A stretch of DNA of 64,000 nt from Tragulus kanchil (GCA_022376925.1 JAIOJX010000032.1:205960939-206024938); one strand, 5' to 3'. Positions 51,165 through 62,819 are shown, counted from the stretch's first letter. The notes: a model not told the origin generated them from the sequence alone. Translations and numbers: made by a program.

Positions 51165-52435
51165 AGATGACTTTCCACCTGGGGGCTGGGGCTCCTCTGG
51201 CTGTTCTAGGCTAGACATGGCAGGGTGTTTTGGGATGGGGGACTCTAGGCAGGATGCAGGAAGAGATACCTGAATTTGCTTAAGAAAGAAAGGACCACAA
51301 GGAAGCAGGGGCCTGGTGGGATCTGGGCTAAGGTGGGCCCCAGAGAGATGGGAACCGCAGCTTCTCCTGCGCCCTGGTCTTTCCTCCTCCTCCCCGCAGC
51401 CTGGCTGTCTAAGCCCCGTGGCAGTCCTTCACCTCCCAAACTTATGTCTCCTCCACTCACACCAGATGGAACATTTTTCCAGAGGGATAAATATGCCTGG
51501 GCTTAAAGCAAGTCCCTGCATCCGTATATAGCTAAGTGAGTGGTAGGGAGAAATGAATAATATCCTGCTGTAATTCATAAGCTGGCCGGGCATTTGCTCT
51601 ACTCTCGGTGCTTTGGGATGCAGAAGGGAGAGAGTCAGGTCTTCCTCTCAGGAGGTGGACCACAGAATAGGGTGATTTCACCAATTTGGGGAAGAGCCAT
51701 TCCCCTGAAGCGTCCCTTTCTTTCTGGAGACACACAAGCAGCTTCATTTGGTTAATTATGGATTCGATCCCTGGGGAATTCAGCTCCCCTGGGAGGGGTC
51801 AGAGTTAGGTAAGTCTTCAAATCCCTTCAGAAAGGCCCTCTCTGAAGGCCCTCTGAGATCCTGCTGTGGTTGGTCTCGGGTACTTGGGAAATTTCTGTTT
51901 GCAGAACTCTCCAGGGCCTTTGCATGCCTCTGGGCCTTCACATGAGTTGTTCCCTTCATCTGAAATATGTGGTCTTTTTTCAAGCCTCAGCTCCAGTTTC
52001 TCTTTCTCTGGAAGGCCTCACCTGCCCAGGACCGGATGACCATCCATCTACCCTCACTTCCTCCCATTCCAACCCCTAATGCTGGGCATGGACCTAATCT
52101 CTCCTGGTGGACAGGAGTCAAAAGCACTGGCATCCAGGTCTGGCATCGCTGTGTCTGCCAGCATTACAGTAGGTACGTAATCAATCCTTGCTCCCTTTAG
52201 TCCCTCACATCTCGAGTGCATGCATTAATGATTTGTAAGTGTTTACCCAACTATTTTTCCTTTACACAGAGAGCTTTAATTAGTAGGCACAATAAATGTT
52301 TGTTAAATGACTGAGTGATTTAAATGGAGAGGGGAAATATAGTTCTAAGCTTTCAGAGGCGAGATTGAGGATGCCCATTGCCCCAGGAAGCAGGGAGAGG
52401 GTGTCCACCTGTGCCAGAAAACCTGAAGGCAAAAG
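51165..52435. other. Unique intergenic stretch
   Basis: No gene recognised. A possible homeodomain word CTTTAATTAGTAGG lies at about 52274-52287, next to an AATAAATGTTTGTTAAATGA tail that looks like an old repeat end. Confidence 0.5.
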
Positions 52436-52439
52436 AAGA

Positions 52440-52591
52440 GGGTGGCAGAGGATGAGATTGTTAGATAGCATCACTGGCTCAACGGACATGAACTTGAGCA
52501 AACTCCAGAAGATAGTAGAGGACAGAGGAGCCTGGCGTGCTGCAGTCCATGGGGTTACAAAGAGTCAGACATGACTAGCAACTGAACAACA
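52440..52591 (+). mobile_element. Bov-A type SINE
   Basis: GGATGAGATTGTTAGATAGC, CATGAACTTGAGCAAACTCC, GAGGAGCCTGGCGTGCTGC and GACATGACTAGCAACTG. The part from 52487 recurs at 53613-53712. Confidence 0.9.
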
Positions 52592-54730
52592 GCCACAGAT
52601 GAGAAATTTGGTGGGTTATTACAAGGAATGGTTGGAGTGGGGAGCAGACAGAACTGCCATGGTGTGGTGACTTTTGACCAGTGGTGGGGACACAGATCTA
52701 CCCGGCCGGCCTCTGGCCTCACCCTGCTCTGTGATAAGCAAAATGGATGCCAGTTCAGCCTCTGGGACCACGGTCACGGCATGAACTCAGTGCCTGGGGG
52801 CTGCCCGGAGACACCTTCTTTTCTGGGCTTGCAGCCCCAAGACCAGAGGAGAGAGGGGTCCTTATGTGCTCTACTTCCTGGATGCTAGTCAGAGACTAGA
52901 GGTCACCTCAGCTGAGCTCCATATGGCGCCCACCCTCAGAGGTGCTGGGAGATAGGGAGAGTAGAGAGGAGGTAGCCGGCCATCCCACATCCGGCCTTCA
53001 GTGTGTCCTCAGCAGTGCCCTCATTTTTAAGGCGTGCACTGCAGCCTGGGGGCTGAGAATTTGCAGACAGAGTACAGAGCTTCAGAGGTCCACCCACGTC
53101 CACTGTCACGCATTATTGAAGCCACTGAGCGCTGCCTGCCTGGCAGACACTTTGCCCACCCAATCTCATTCAATCCTCAAGGACACCCGAGAAGATCTCT
53201 TAAACTTATTCTCATTTTTTTCAATGCGGGAAACTGACTCACAGAGGTGTAATCACTTCCTGGGGTCATGCAGTCCACAAGTGGCAGAGCCAGGATTACT
53301 GATACCCGCCCATACAGGCCTGAATTCCCGGCCCCAACTTGGCCTCCAGTATCCCCAAATCTGAGGCCAGGCCTCGCCCTGGCTCCAGCACTCCAGCGAG
53401 CACGAGGAGCTGGCTACTTGGACCTGCTGCCCGCTGTCCCTTGGCTGTGGCCTTCCCCTGCCCGGTCACACAGCTCCCACCGGCCCACTTCCCCGCAGAC
53501 ATCTGACCTGCCTCCAAGCTCTGCACCTCCCTTTACAGTGAGATCCACTGGACTGCTGAGGAGGTCCCCGGGTCCAGGGTGCCTGGGGACAGCAGCGGGC
53601 AGAGGTGCAGTCCATGAACTTGAGCAAACTCCAGAAGATAGTAGAGGACAGAGGAGCCTGGCGTGCTGCAGTCGGGGAAAAGAGTCAGACATGACTAGCA
53701 ACTGAACAACAGCCACAGATGAGAAATTTGGTGGGTTATTACAAGGAATGGTTGGAGTGGGGAGCAGACAGAACTGCCATGGTGTGGTGACTTTTGACCA
53801 GTGGTGGGGACACAGATCTACCCGGCCGGCCTCTGGCCTCACCCTGCTCTGTGATAAGCAAAATGGATGCCAGTTCAGCCTCTGGGACCACGGTCACGGC
53901 ATGAACTCAGTGCCTGGGGGCTGCCCGGAGACACCTTCTTTTCTGGGCTTGCAGCCCCAAGACCAGAGGAGAGAGGGGTCCTTATGTGCTCTACTTCCTG
54001 GATGCTAGTCAGAGACTAGAGGTCACCTCAGCTGAGCTCCATATGGCGCCCACCCTCAGAGGTGCTGGGAGATAGGGAGAGTAGAGAGGAGGTAGCCGGC
54101 CATCCCCACATCCGGCCTTCAGTGTGTCCTCAGCAGTGCCCTCATTTTTAAGGCGTGCACTGCAGCCTGGGGGCTGAGAATTTGCAGACAGAGTACAGAG
54201 CTTCAGAGGTCCACCCACGTCCACTGTCACGCATTATTGAAGCCACTGAGCGCTGCCTGCCTGGCAGACACTTTGCCCACCCAATCTCATTCAATCCTCA
54301 AGGACACCCGAGAAGATCTCTTAAACTTATTCTCATTTTTTTCAATGCGGGAAACTGACTCACAGAGGTGTAATCACTTCCTGGGGTCATGCAGTCCACA
54401 AGTGGCAGAGCCAGGATTACTGATACCCGCCCATACAGGCCTGAATTCCCGGCCCCAACTTGGCCTCCAGTATCCCCAAATCTGAGGCCAGGCCTCGCCC
54501 TGGCTCCAGCACTCCAGCGAGCACGAGGAGCTGGCTACTTGGACCTGCTGCCCGCTGTCCCTTGGCTGTGGCCTTCCCCTGCCCGGTCACACAGCTCCCA
54601 CCGGCCCACTTCCCCGCAGACATCTGACCTGCCTCCAAGCTCTGCACCTCCCTTTTTACGAAGTGAGATCCACTGGACTGCTGAGGAGGTCCCCGGGTCC
54701 AGGGTGCCTGGGGACAGCAGCGGGCAGAGG
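52487..54730 (+). repeat. Tandem duplicate block O (52487-53612 and 53613-54730)
   Basis: The unit is 1126 bp. It begins inside a Bov-A SINE, so the second copy starts with a SINE fragment, mis-spelled near 53671-53682. Near 53534 copy 1 reads TTTACAGTG and copy 2 TTTTTACGAAGTG. Confidence 0.97.
53110..53325 (+). repeat. MIR remnant
   Basis: CAATCTCATTCAATCCTCA, GCGGGAAACTGACTCACAG and AGTGGCAGAGCCAGGATTAC are MIR words. The copy is at about 54235-54446. Confidence 0.8.
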
Positions 54731-54849
54731 GCCCCAGGGCTGCACGGTGGGGAGGCGGGTGCGGTGCACAGCGCTGATCCTAACCAAGTTTGCCAGCCAG
54801 GCTTTTCTCAGGGCTCCCACACAATGGTCTGCTTTGTGCCCACCTGCCG

Positions 54850-54930
54850 ATAATGCTTAATTAGGCGAGGAGTTGATTAATTTGAGGTAATTGACAGCTA
54901 ATTAGAGGCCCACAGGCTCATTAACTTGAC
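54850..54930. promoter_or_regulatory. Cluster of homeodomain core sites (candidate VSX2 autoregulatory element)
   Basis: Within about 55 bases: CTTAATTAGG (54856-54865), TTGATTAATTTG, GGTAATTGAC and the palindrome CTAATTAG (54898-54905), the core preferred by CHX10-class Q50 homeodomains. The sequence is repeat-free and repeated at about 55955-56035 by block P. Collapsed, it is about 24 kb upstream of VSX2. The motif cluster is seen directly; binding by VSX2 is a hypothesis. Confidence 0.4.
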
Positions 54931-55289
54931 ATTTTGTCTTCGTGAATTGGCTGAGCAGGGTCAGGTGATGGAAGCCGTTGCTTTCTCCCGCCCCAGCCCC
55001 GTAGGCCAAGGTGATCACCTGAGGGAGGGCTGGGCTGACCCAGCTGGTCAGGTGAGATAGTCCAAGGCCGAGGATGGAGGAAACCAGGGCGCTGTTTCCT
55101 GGTGAAGGAGGCAGGGTCACAGAGAGAGGTGTGTGCCTTGACCCCAGGAAGGAGGGATGAATCCAGGATAGAGGGCTCACGGGCACAGAGACAAAGGCAC
55201 TGAAGAGAGTCGGCTGGCTACTCACAGGGAGTGGGGAGCCCCTGGTGTCAGGGACTGGGTGTGGGGAAGCCTATCGGTCCCCAAGAAGC

Positions 55290-55450
55290 ACCAGCTTTGA
55301 GGTGAGATGGACCTGGGGTTAAACTTCAGCTGTGCTACTAACCAGCTAGGTGACTGTGAACAAGTCAGTTGATCTCTAAATGTCAAGCTTCTCATCTGTA
55401 AAATGGGAGTAATAATAGTAGCTACCTCGTGGGAGTGGTGCAAAGGGTCC
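55290..55450 (+). repeat. MIR remnant
   Basis: GAGATGGACCTGGGGTTAAAC, GTGACTGTGAACAAGTCAG, CATCTGTAAAATGGGAGTAA. The copy is at about 56400-56555. Confidence 0.8.
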
Positions 55451-56867
55451 ATGAGGCATGAGACATTGAAGAAAACAAGTTAGGCTGGTACCTGGGGGGT
55501 TGGTGAATGCTCCAGTAAATGCCAACCACTTTCAGCAGCAAGAAGGCGTGACGAGAAGGAAAGGTGGGTGGGGTGGGTTGTGGGGAGGCAGTGGAGCCTC
55601 CCTGCAAGAGGAGTCCCTGTCATTCTGCAGGAAACCTGTATGCTTGATAAAAGCACTGCTAAGGGGGTGGGGAAAAGACCCCTTTAGGAGGGCAATACAG
55701 CAATATATATTACATTATATATAACCGCAGACATCTGACCTGCCTCCAAGCTCTGCACCTCCCTTCAGTGAGATCCACTGGACTGCTGAGGAGGTCCCCG
55801 GGTCCAGGGTGCCTGGGGACAGCAGCGGGCAGAGGGCCCCAGGGCTGCACGGTGGGGAGGCGGGTGCGGTGCACAGCGCTGATCCTAACCAAGTTTGCCA
55901 GCCAGGCTTTTCTCAGGGCTCCCACACAATGGTCTGCTTTGTGCCCACCTGCCGATAATGCTTAATTAGGCGAGGAGTTGATTAATTTGAGGTAATTGAC
56001 AGCTAATTAGAGGCCCACAGGCTCATTAACTTGACATTTTGTCTTCGTGAATTGGCTGAGCAGGGTCAGGTGATGGAAGCCGTTGCTTTCTCCCGCCCCA
56101 GCCCCGTAGGCCAAGGTGATCACCTGAGGGAGGGCTGGGCTGACCCAGCTGGTCAGGTGAGATAGTCCAAGGCCGAGGATGGAGGAAACCAGGGCGCTGT
56201 TTCCTGGTGAAGGAGGCAGGGTCACAGAGAGAGGTGTGTGCCTTGACCCCAGGAAGGAGGGATGAATCCAGGATAGAGGGCTCACGGGCACAGAGACAAA
56301 GGCACTGAAGAGAGTCGGCTGGCTACTCACAGGGAGTGGGGAGCCCCTGGTGTCAGGGACTGGGTGTGGGGAAGCCTATCGGTCCCCAAGAAGCACCAGC
56401 TTTGAGGTGAGATGGACCTGGGGTTAAACTTCAGCTGTGCTACTAACCAGCTAGGTGACTGTGAACAAGTCAGTTGATCTCTAAATGTCAAGCTTCTCAT
56501 CTGTAAAATGGGAGTAATAATAGTAGCTACCTCGTGGGAGTGGTGCAAAGGGTCCATGAGGCATGAGACATTGAAGAAAACAAGTTAGGCTGGTACCTGG
56601 GGGGTTGGTGAATGCTCCAGTAAATGCCAACCACTTTCAGCAGCAAGAAGGCGTGACGAGAAGGAAAGGTGGGTGGGGTGGGTTGTGGGGAGGCAGTGGA
56701 GCCTCCCTGCAAGAGGAGTCCCTGTCATTCTGCAGGAAACCTGTATGCTTGATAAAAGCACTGCTAAGGGGGTGGGGAAAAGACCCCTTTAGGAGGGCAA
56801 TACAGCAATATATATTACATTATATATAAAATATAAGATATTCAATATACATTAAATATTAACTATA

Positions 56868-56873
56868 TGTGTA

Positions 56874-56927
<54 letters not shown>

Positions 56928-56932
56928 CTTCC
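56868..56932 (+). repeat. (TG)n(TA)n compound microsatellite
   Basis: TG units then a long TA run. The block Q copy at 57981-58031 has fewer TA units, so the two versions differ only in repeat number. Confidence 0.92.
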
Positions 56933-56975
56933 CAATAGATTCTTTACTGTTTCAGCAGTTGAAAATCTACCTGTA

Positions 56976-57301
56976 GGGCTTCCCTGGTGGTCCAGTGGGT
57001 AAGGACACTGCCTTGCAGTGCAAGGGGCGCCAGTTCGATCCCTGGCCTGGGAAGATCCCACGTGCCGCTGAGCGGCTGGACCGATGTGTCCAATTACCGA
57101 GCCGGAGCTCTGGAGCGCATGCGCCCAGAGCCGGTGCTCTGCGACAACAGAGGCCGCCGCGTTGGGAGGCGCACACAGGCCGAAGAACAAAGATGGATGA
57201 AAATGGACAAATGAAAGACCAATAGAAGTGGCCCGCCTGCTCCCCTCCCTCCCCAGCCCATCCTCCTCAAATAAATAAATAAATAAATCTTTAAAAAAAA
57301 A
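56976..57301 (+). mobile_element. Young CHR-derived tRNA SINE inserted in a Bov-tA
   Basis: Head GGGCTTCCCTGGTGGTCC, B box GTTCGATCC, CAATTACCGAGCCGGAGC, GCATGCGCCCAGAGCC and an AAATA plus A tail. Flanked by AAAATCTACCTGTA at 56962-56975 and 57302-57315. The copy is at about 58079-58404. Confidence 0.95.
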
Positions 57302-57490
57302 AAAATCTACCTGTAAGCCAGGAAACACAGGAGACGCGGGTTTGATCCCTGGGTCAGGAAGATTCCCTGCAGGAGGGAATAGCAGCCCACTCCAGTAATC
57401 TTGCCAGGAAATCCCCATGGATAGAGGCGCTTGGTATACCGGCTTCAGTCCATGGGATCGCAAGGAGTCAGACATGGCTGAAGCAGCTGA
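57302..57490 (+). mobile_element. Bov-tA SINE (right part of the split host)
   Basis: GAGACGCGGGTTTGATCC, GGGTCAGGAAGATTCCC, CACTCCAGTAATCTTGCC and GAGTCAGACATGGCTGAAGC. The left end lies at about 56931-56975. The copy is at about 58405-58593. Confidence 0.88.
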
Positions 57491-57508
57491 ACACACACAC
57501 ACACACAC
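57491..57508 (+). repeat. (AC)n microsatellite at the Bov-tA end
   Basis: A short AC run, slightly longer in the copy at 58594-58613. Confidence 0.85.
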
Positions 57509-57992
57509 CCAATATTAAAATTTAAAATGCACATGGCCTTTGAACAAGAAATTCCCTCCCTAGGCATCTATTCTAAGAATACATGTGTATACTTACAATG
57601 AAAAATTTTTAAACAAAAAAACAATGTTTGCAAAAAAACACAGAAATCAGTGCTGGGTAATGTGTGGAGTGAAAGGTTGAGATGCATTGAAGAAAACAAG
57701 TTAGGCTGGTACCTGGGGGTTGGTGAATGCTCCAGTAAATGCCAACCACTTTCAGCAGCAAGAAGGCGTGACGAGAAGGAAAGGTGGGTGGGGTGGGTTG
57801 TGGGAGGCAGTGGAGCCTCCTGCAAGAGGAGTCCCTGTCATTCTGCAGGAAACCTGTATGCTTGATAAAAGCACTGCTAAGGGGGTGGGGAAAAGACCCC
57901 TTTAGGAGGGCAATACAGCAATATATATTACATTATATATAAAATATAAGATATTCAATATACATTAAATATTAACTATATGTGTATGTGTG

Positions 57993-58030
<38 letters not shown>

Positions 58031-58639
58031 CTTCCCAATAGATTCTTTACTGTTTCAGCAGTTGAAAATCTACCTGTAGGGCTTCCCTGGTGGTCCAGTG
58101 GGTAAGGACACTGCCTTGCAGTGCAAGGGGCGCCAGTTCGATCCCTGGCCTGGGAAGATCCCACGTGCCGCTGAGCGGCTGGACCGATGTGTCCAATTAC
58201 CGAGCCGGAGCTCTGGAGCGCATGCGCCCAGAGCCGGTGCTCTGCGACAACAGAGGCCGCCGCGTTGGGAGGCGCACACAGGCCGAAGAACAAAGATGGA
58301 TGAAAATGGACAAATGAAAGACCAATAGAAGTGGCCCGCCTGCTCCCCTCCCTCCCCAGCCCATCCTCCTCAAATAAATAAATAAATAAATCTTTAAAAA
58401 AAAAAAAATCTACCTGTAAGCCAGGAAACACAGGAGACGCGGGTTTGATCCCTGGGTCAGGAAGATTCCCTGCAGGAGGGAATAGCAGCCCACTCCAGTA
58501 ATCTTGCCAGGAAATCCCCATGGATAGAGGCGCTTGGTATACCGGCTTCAGTCCATGGGATCGCAAGGAGTCAGACATGGCTGAAGCAGCTGAACACACA
58601 CACACACACACACCCAATATTAAAATTTAAAATGCACAT

Positions 58640-58925
58640 GGCCTTTGAACAAGAAATTCCCTCCCTAGGCATCTATTCTAAGAATACATGTGTATACTTA
58701 CAATGATTTAAACACAACAATGTTTGTTCATCAAAACACAGTTTGTAGTAGAGGATCTGAAATGACCTAAGTGTCCGTCATAGGCACTCATTAAATAAAC
58801 GATGGCCCATCCATACAATGGGATAATATGTAGCTGTAAAAACTGTAGGTACCAATCTGAGCAAGATCCAAGATAAATTAAGTGAGAAAATAAGATGTAG
58901 AACTGATTATAGCTCCCACACAAGC
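58640..58925 (+). mobile_element. Old L1 3' region fragment
   Basis: CAAGAAATTCCCTCCCTAGG, ACCTAAGTGTCCGTCATAGG and CCATACAATGGGATAATATG match the usual old L1 3' region. The start is also in the block Q first copy. Confidence 0.75.
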
Positions 58926-58987
58926 TGATAACCAGTAGCCTGAGGGTTGGAGGCTGAGAAGAAAATGTATTTTTCAAAATGTGCTTA

Positions 58988-59112
58988 TTTATTTGTTTAT
59001 TGGCCATGCCATGCAGCTTGTAGGGTCTTAGTTCCCCACCCAGGGAATAAATCCATTCCCTTGGCAGTGAAAGTGAGGAGCCCTCAGCACTACACTGCCA
59101 GAGAACTCCCTG
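58988..59112 (-). mobile_element. CHR-1 type SINE fragment
   Basis: GGCCATGCCATGCAGCTTG, TTAGTTCCCCACCCAGGG and GCCAGAGAACTCCC in reverse orientation. Confidence 0.8.
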
Positions 59113-59116
59113 AATT

Positions 59117-59279
59117 TTTTTTTTAACTTTTATTTATTTATTTTTGGCTGTGTTGGGCCTTCATTAATGTGTGGGTTCAGCTGTTCCAAGGTATGTGGGA
59201 TCTTCCCAGATCAGGAATTGAACCTGTGTCTCCTGCATTGGCAGATGGGTTCTTATCCACTGATCCACAAGGGAAGCTC
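59117..59279 (-). mobile_element. CHR-2 type SINE fragment
   Basis: TTTTTGGCTGTGTTGGGCC, GTATGTGGGATCTTCCC and CACTGATCCACAAGGGAAG. Confidence 0.82.
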
Positions 59280-59285
59280 TGAATT

Positions 59286-59385
59286 TTTTTTTTTTTTTTT
59301 TGACCTCATCCCTTGGCCTGTGGGATCTCAGTTCTCCGACCACTGGAAGTGTGGGGTCTTCACCACTGGACTGCCAGGGAAGCCC
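59286..59385 (-). mobile_element. CHR-type SINE fragment
   Basis: T run, then GCCTGTGGGATCTCAG and CACTGGACTGCCAGGGAAG. This is the third reverse CHR piece in a row. Confidence 0.8.
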
Positions 59386-59399
59386 TTCCCCGAATTTTA

Positions 59400-59475
59400 A
59401 GTTTTATTTATTTTCGATTTAAATAGAATAGCTACATGTGACTAATGGTTATGTATTTGGGTAGCACAGAAATCT
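59400..59475 (+). repeat. MER5A-like remnant
   Basis: GATTTAAATAGAATAGCTAC, ATGTGACTAATGG and GGGTAGCACAG resemble the hAT-derived MER5A repeat. Confidence 0.55.
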
Positions 59476-60024
59476 CTTCAAGGAACCAAACAACCCAGCC
59501 ATTTCAACCTCCATCTAAGGGAAAACCACACCCAGAGGATCTGCCATTGGCACCACTCAGAAATCCAGTGACCTGGCAGTGTAGACACAGCCTCTTTGAC
59601 TGGAGTGGATGGTGCTGGGAAGCCTGGTTATAGTGAGAACTGGAGGCCTACTCTAGCAGAACTGGAACTGCACTGAAAGGAAGTGAGTTGGGGATGGCCG
59701 TAGCTCACCTGGATGCCAGTCCTTCCAGGGAAGATCACCTGAATAATCATGTTTCAAAAAGCACATCTCTGGCTTTGAGCTCAGCGGTGGGTTCCAGCTG
59801 GGAAGGATTTAATAATTCCATAGGTGACTGGAGGCCACGGATTCGGGCATCCACTTGGCAATGGTGCACTGAAAGCCCAAGATGTGTCGGGCTCTGGAGC
59901 AACTGGGATGCACAGACTAGGTCCTGGCCCCGGAGAAGCCCACAGTCTCTGGACTGAATTCACACAGATGGCTGTAGAGAACAGTTCCCAACCTCGCTGG
60001 CACCAGGGACCAGTTTCACGCAAG

Positions 60025-60180
60025 ATAGTTTTTCCATGGGCCAGGGTCGGGGTAGGAGTGGTTTCGGGATGATTCAAGCACATTATAGCTATTGTGCACT
60101 GTATTTCTATTATTATTACATCAGCCGTACCTCAGATCAACATGCATTAGATCCCAGAGGTTTGCGGACCCGTGCTGTAG
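60025..60180 (+). repeat. Ancient DNA-repeat remnant, family uncertain
   Basis: CACCAGGGACCAGTTTCACG, TTTCGGGATGATTCAAG, GTGCACTGTATTTCTATTA and GCGGACCCGTGCTGTAG are terminal parts of a common old mammalian repeat, with its middle missing. I do not name the family. Confidence 0.5.
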
Positions 60181-60479
60181 ACAATGATGCTTCTTCACAA
60201 AAGGGCCCAAGCACTGGGGTGTCAGGGATTCTTGGAACTTGATTGACAGCCATCCCCCGTATCAAAGCTACAGCTGAGGTTTTCAGACCACAGGGCCCTT
60301 ATGCTCAGCTGCTGGTTGAGCGTGGAAGGTAGCTGCTAAAAGAACACGTTGGGCATCCTCTACCCTTCCCTCTGCCTCCATAGCCCAGAAGCCACATGAT
60401 TCACCTGTATTTTTACCCAAATCACCTCGCTGGGGCTAGGTAGCTTCATCAGTTTTCCTTCAGAGGTTCAGATGACTCT

Positions 60480-61010
60480 AAATTCATTTGTTTAAATTGA
60501 AGCATTGTTTACAGCCAGTAACTATTTAATGTACAACTGGATGCATGTTCACACACACGCGTATTCATACAACTACCCTATGTCACTGCTACTCAGATCA
60601 AGAAGAGAATATTTCCAACACCCTGAAGGTTTCTCATGACCCTTCCCAGTCAATACCTGAGGCAACCACTATCCTGGCCTCTCCCATGCTAGGTTAGTTT
60701 TACCTGTTCCAGAACTTCATACAAGTAGAATCATATACTATGTACTCCTGTGCCTGCCTTAATTGGCTCTTCATTCTTGTGTGCAGGAGCCATCCATGTT
60801 ACTCTGTGAGGCAATACAGTAGGTTGGTCCTTCCTGTTAGTGGATTCCATCATAGGATTATCTGACAATTTATTCACTCTCCTATTGGTGGACATGGGTT
60901 TCTGCTAACTTTCGACTCACATGAAGAAAGTCGCCGCCAACATCCTTGCACGTCCTTTGGTGGAAGAAAACACTTCTGTGGGGTGTATCCCTGGGAGTGG
61001 AGTTAACAAA
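60480..61010 (-). mobile_element. Old L1M-type remnant, reverse
   Basis: Follows the reverse order of old L1 3' sequence: TAAATTGAAGCATTG, CAGATCAAGAAGAGAATA, AGAACTTCATACAAGTAG, AATCATATACTATGTACTCC, TTGGTGGACATGGGTTTC and CCCTGGGAGTGGAG. The copy is at about 61625-62155. Confidence 0.7.
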
Positions 61011-61171
61011 GTCTGTGTTTGTCTGAAGGTCACAGGACCTGGTGACTCCACTTTCCCAGCGGTGGGGCTTTGAGGTTGGGGTGAGGAGTCAGCGTTGAGT
61101 GTCCTCTTGGGAAACTATGTGCCTTCGCTGGCAGAGGAAGGGAGAGAAGCTCATATTAGAAAAGAAGGAGG

Positions 61172-61265
61172 TGGGAATTCCCTGGTGGTCCATTGGTTAG
61201 GGCTCCAGGCTTCCACTGCAGGGGGCACAGGTTCGATCCCTGGTTGGGAAAATAAAAAAAAGGAG
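61172..61265 (+). mobile_element. CHR-1 type SINE fragment
   Basis: GGGAATTCCCTGGTGGTCC, CTTCCACTGCAGGGGGC, GGTTCGATCCCTGGTTGGG and an A-rich tail. The copy is at 62316-62409. Confidence 0.85.
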
Positions 61266-62819
61266 GAGGAGACAGGGAGAGGGTCAAGTAAAAAATCACA
61301 ACATGGATTTCAAACCAAGGCCATATAACAAGAACATCAAAAATGTGTCTACATGAATGGTGACTCAGAGGACACAGGAGCCTAGGAAAACAGAAGCCTT
61401 TGCTTTGTAGGGTAGAGAAGATATAAGGAAGGGGTAAGAACAACAAAAGATCCGAGGGGCTTTTTGTTTATCCCATAGAAAAAAAATTTCTTATCTCCTT
61501 GGTAACCTACATATCATGTTTGCTTCAGACACACTACAAAGCCCAAAGCTCCCTAGGACATTTCCAGCCTAGCAGATGCTCTCTCTAATTCAGAACCATT
61601 TTCCTTCAGAGTTCAGATGACTCTAAATTCATTTGTTTAAATTGAAGCATTGTTTACAGCCAGTAACTATTTAATGTACAACTGGATGCATGTTCACACA
61701 CCGCGTATTCATACAACTACCCTATGTCACTGCTACTCAGATCAAGAAGAGAATATTTCCAACACCCTGAAGGTTTCTCATGACCCTTCCCAGTCAATAC
61801 CTGAGGCAACCACTATCCTGGCCTCTCCCATGCTAGGTTAGTTTTACCTGTTCCAGAACTTCATACAAGTAGAATCATATACTATGTACTCCTGTGCCTG
61901 CCTTAATTGGCTCTTCATTCTTGTGTGCAGGAGCCATCCATGTTACTCTGTGAGGCAATACAGTAGGTTGGTCCTTCCTGTTAGTGGATTCCATCATAGG
62001 ATTATCTGACAATTTATTCACTCTCCTATTGGTGGACATGGGTTTCTGCTAACTTTCGACTCACATGAAGAAAGTCGCCGCCAACATCCTTGCACGTCCT
62101 TTGGTGGAAGAAAACACTTCTGTGGGGTGTATCCCTGGGAGTGGAGTTAACAAAGTCTGTGTTTGTCTGAAGGTCACAGGACCTGGTGACTCCACTTTCC
62201 CAGCGGTGGGGCTTTGAGGTTGGGGTGAGGAGTCAGCGTTGAGTGTCCTCTTGGGAAACTATGTGCCTTCGCTGGCAGAGGAAGGGAGAGAAGCTCATAT
62301 TAGAAAAGAAGGAGGTGGGAATTCCCTGGTGGTCCATTGGTTAGGGCTCCAGGCTTCCACTGCAGGGGGCACAGGTTCGATCCCTGGTTGGGAAAATAAA
62401 AAAAAGGAGGAGGAGACAGGGAGAGGGTCAAGTAAAAAATCACAACATGGATTTCAAACCAAGGCCATATAACAAGAACATCAAAAATGTGTCTACATGA
62501 ATGGTGACTCAGAGGACACAGGAGCCTAGGAAAACAGAAGCCTTTGCTTTGTAGGGTAGAGAAGATATAAGGAAGGGGTAAGAACAACAAAAGATCCGAG
62601 GGGCTTTTTGTTTATCCCATAGAAAAAAAATTTCTTATCTCCTTGGTAACCTACATATCATGTTTGCTTCAGACACACTACAAAGCCCAAAGCTCCCTAG
62701 GACATTTCCAGCCTCGCAGATGCCTCTCTCTAATTCCTCACACGAGTAACCATTCTTCTAATTTCCATCATCACACACTTGTTTGTGCCTATTTTAAACT
62801 TTATCTACGTAGATTCTGA

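Larger units (their letters stand above)
54614..56829 (+). repeat. Tandem duplicate block P (54614-55724 and 55725-56829)
   Basis: The unit is 1111 bp. Its first 117 bases are also the end of block O, so that core is present three times (about 53490-53605, 54614-54730, 55725-55840). It contains a cluster of homeodomain core sites. Confidence 0.97.
56570..58770 (+). repeat. Tandem duplicate block Q (56570-57685 and 57686-58770)
   Basis: The unit is 1116 bp. Its first 260 bases are also the end of block P, giving a triple core (55460, 56570 and 57686 onwards). The TA microsatellite is shorter in copy 2. The last 85 bases of copy 1 are a noisy version of 58700-58770. Confidence 0.96.
60453..62736 (+). 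repeat. Tandem duplicate block R (60453-61598 and 61599-62736)
   Basis: The unit is 1146 bp. The copies are nearly identical through an old L1-like remnant and a CHR-type SINE. Small indels (CAGAGGTTC versus CAGAGTTC; CACACACACGCG versus CACACCGCG) lie within the first 110 bases of copy 2. Confidence 0.97.

Noticed and set aside
56852..57508. 218-residue open frame on the minus strand
   Set aside because: It reads through the TG/TA microsatellite, a young SINE and a Bov-tA in reverse. Similar peptides recur wherever that SINE occurs (for example 57976-58617, 29710-30105).
60025..60180. Possible non-coding RNA or conserved element
   Set aside because: The words match a common ancient mammalian repeat, so repeat origin explains the recognisable structure.
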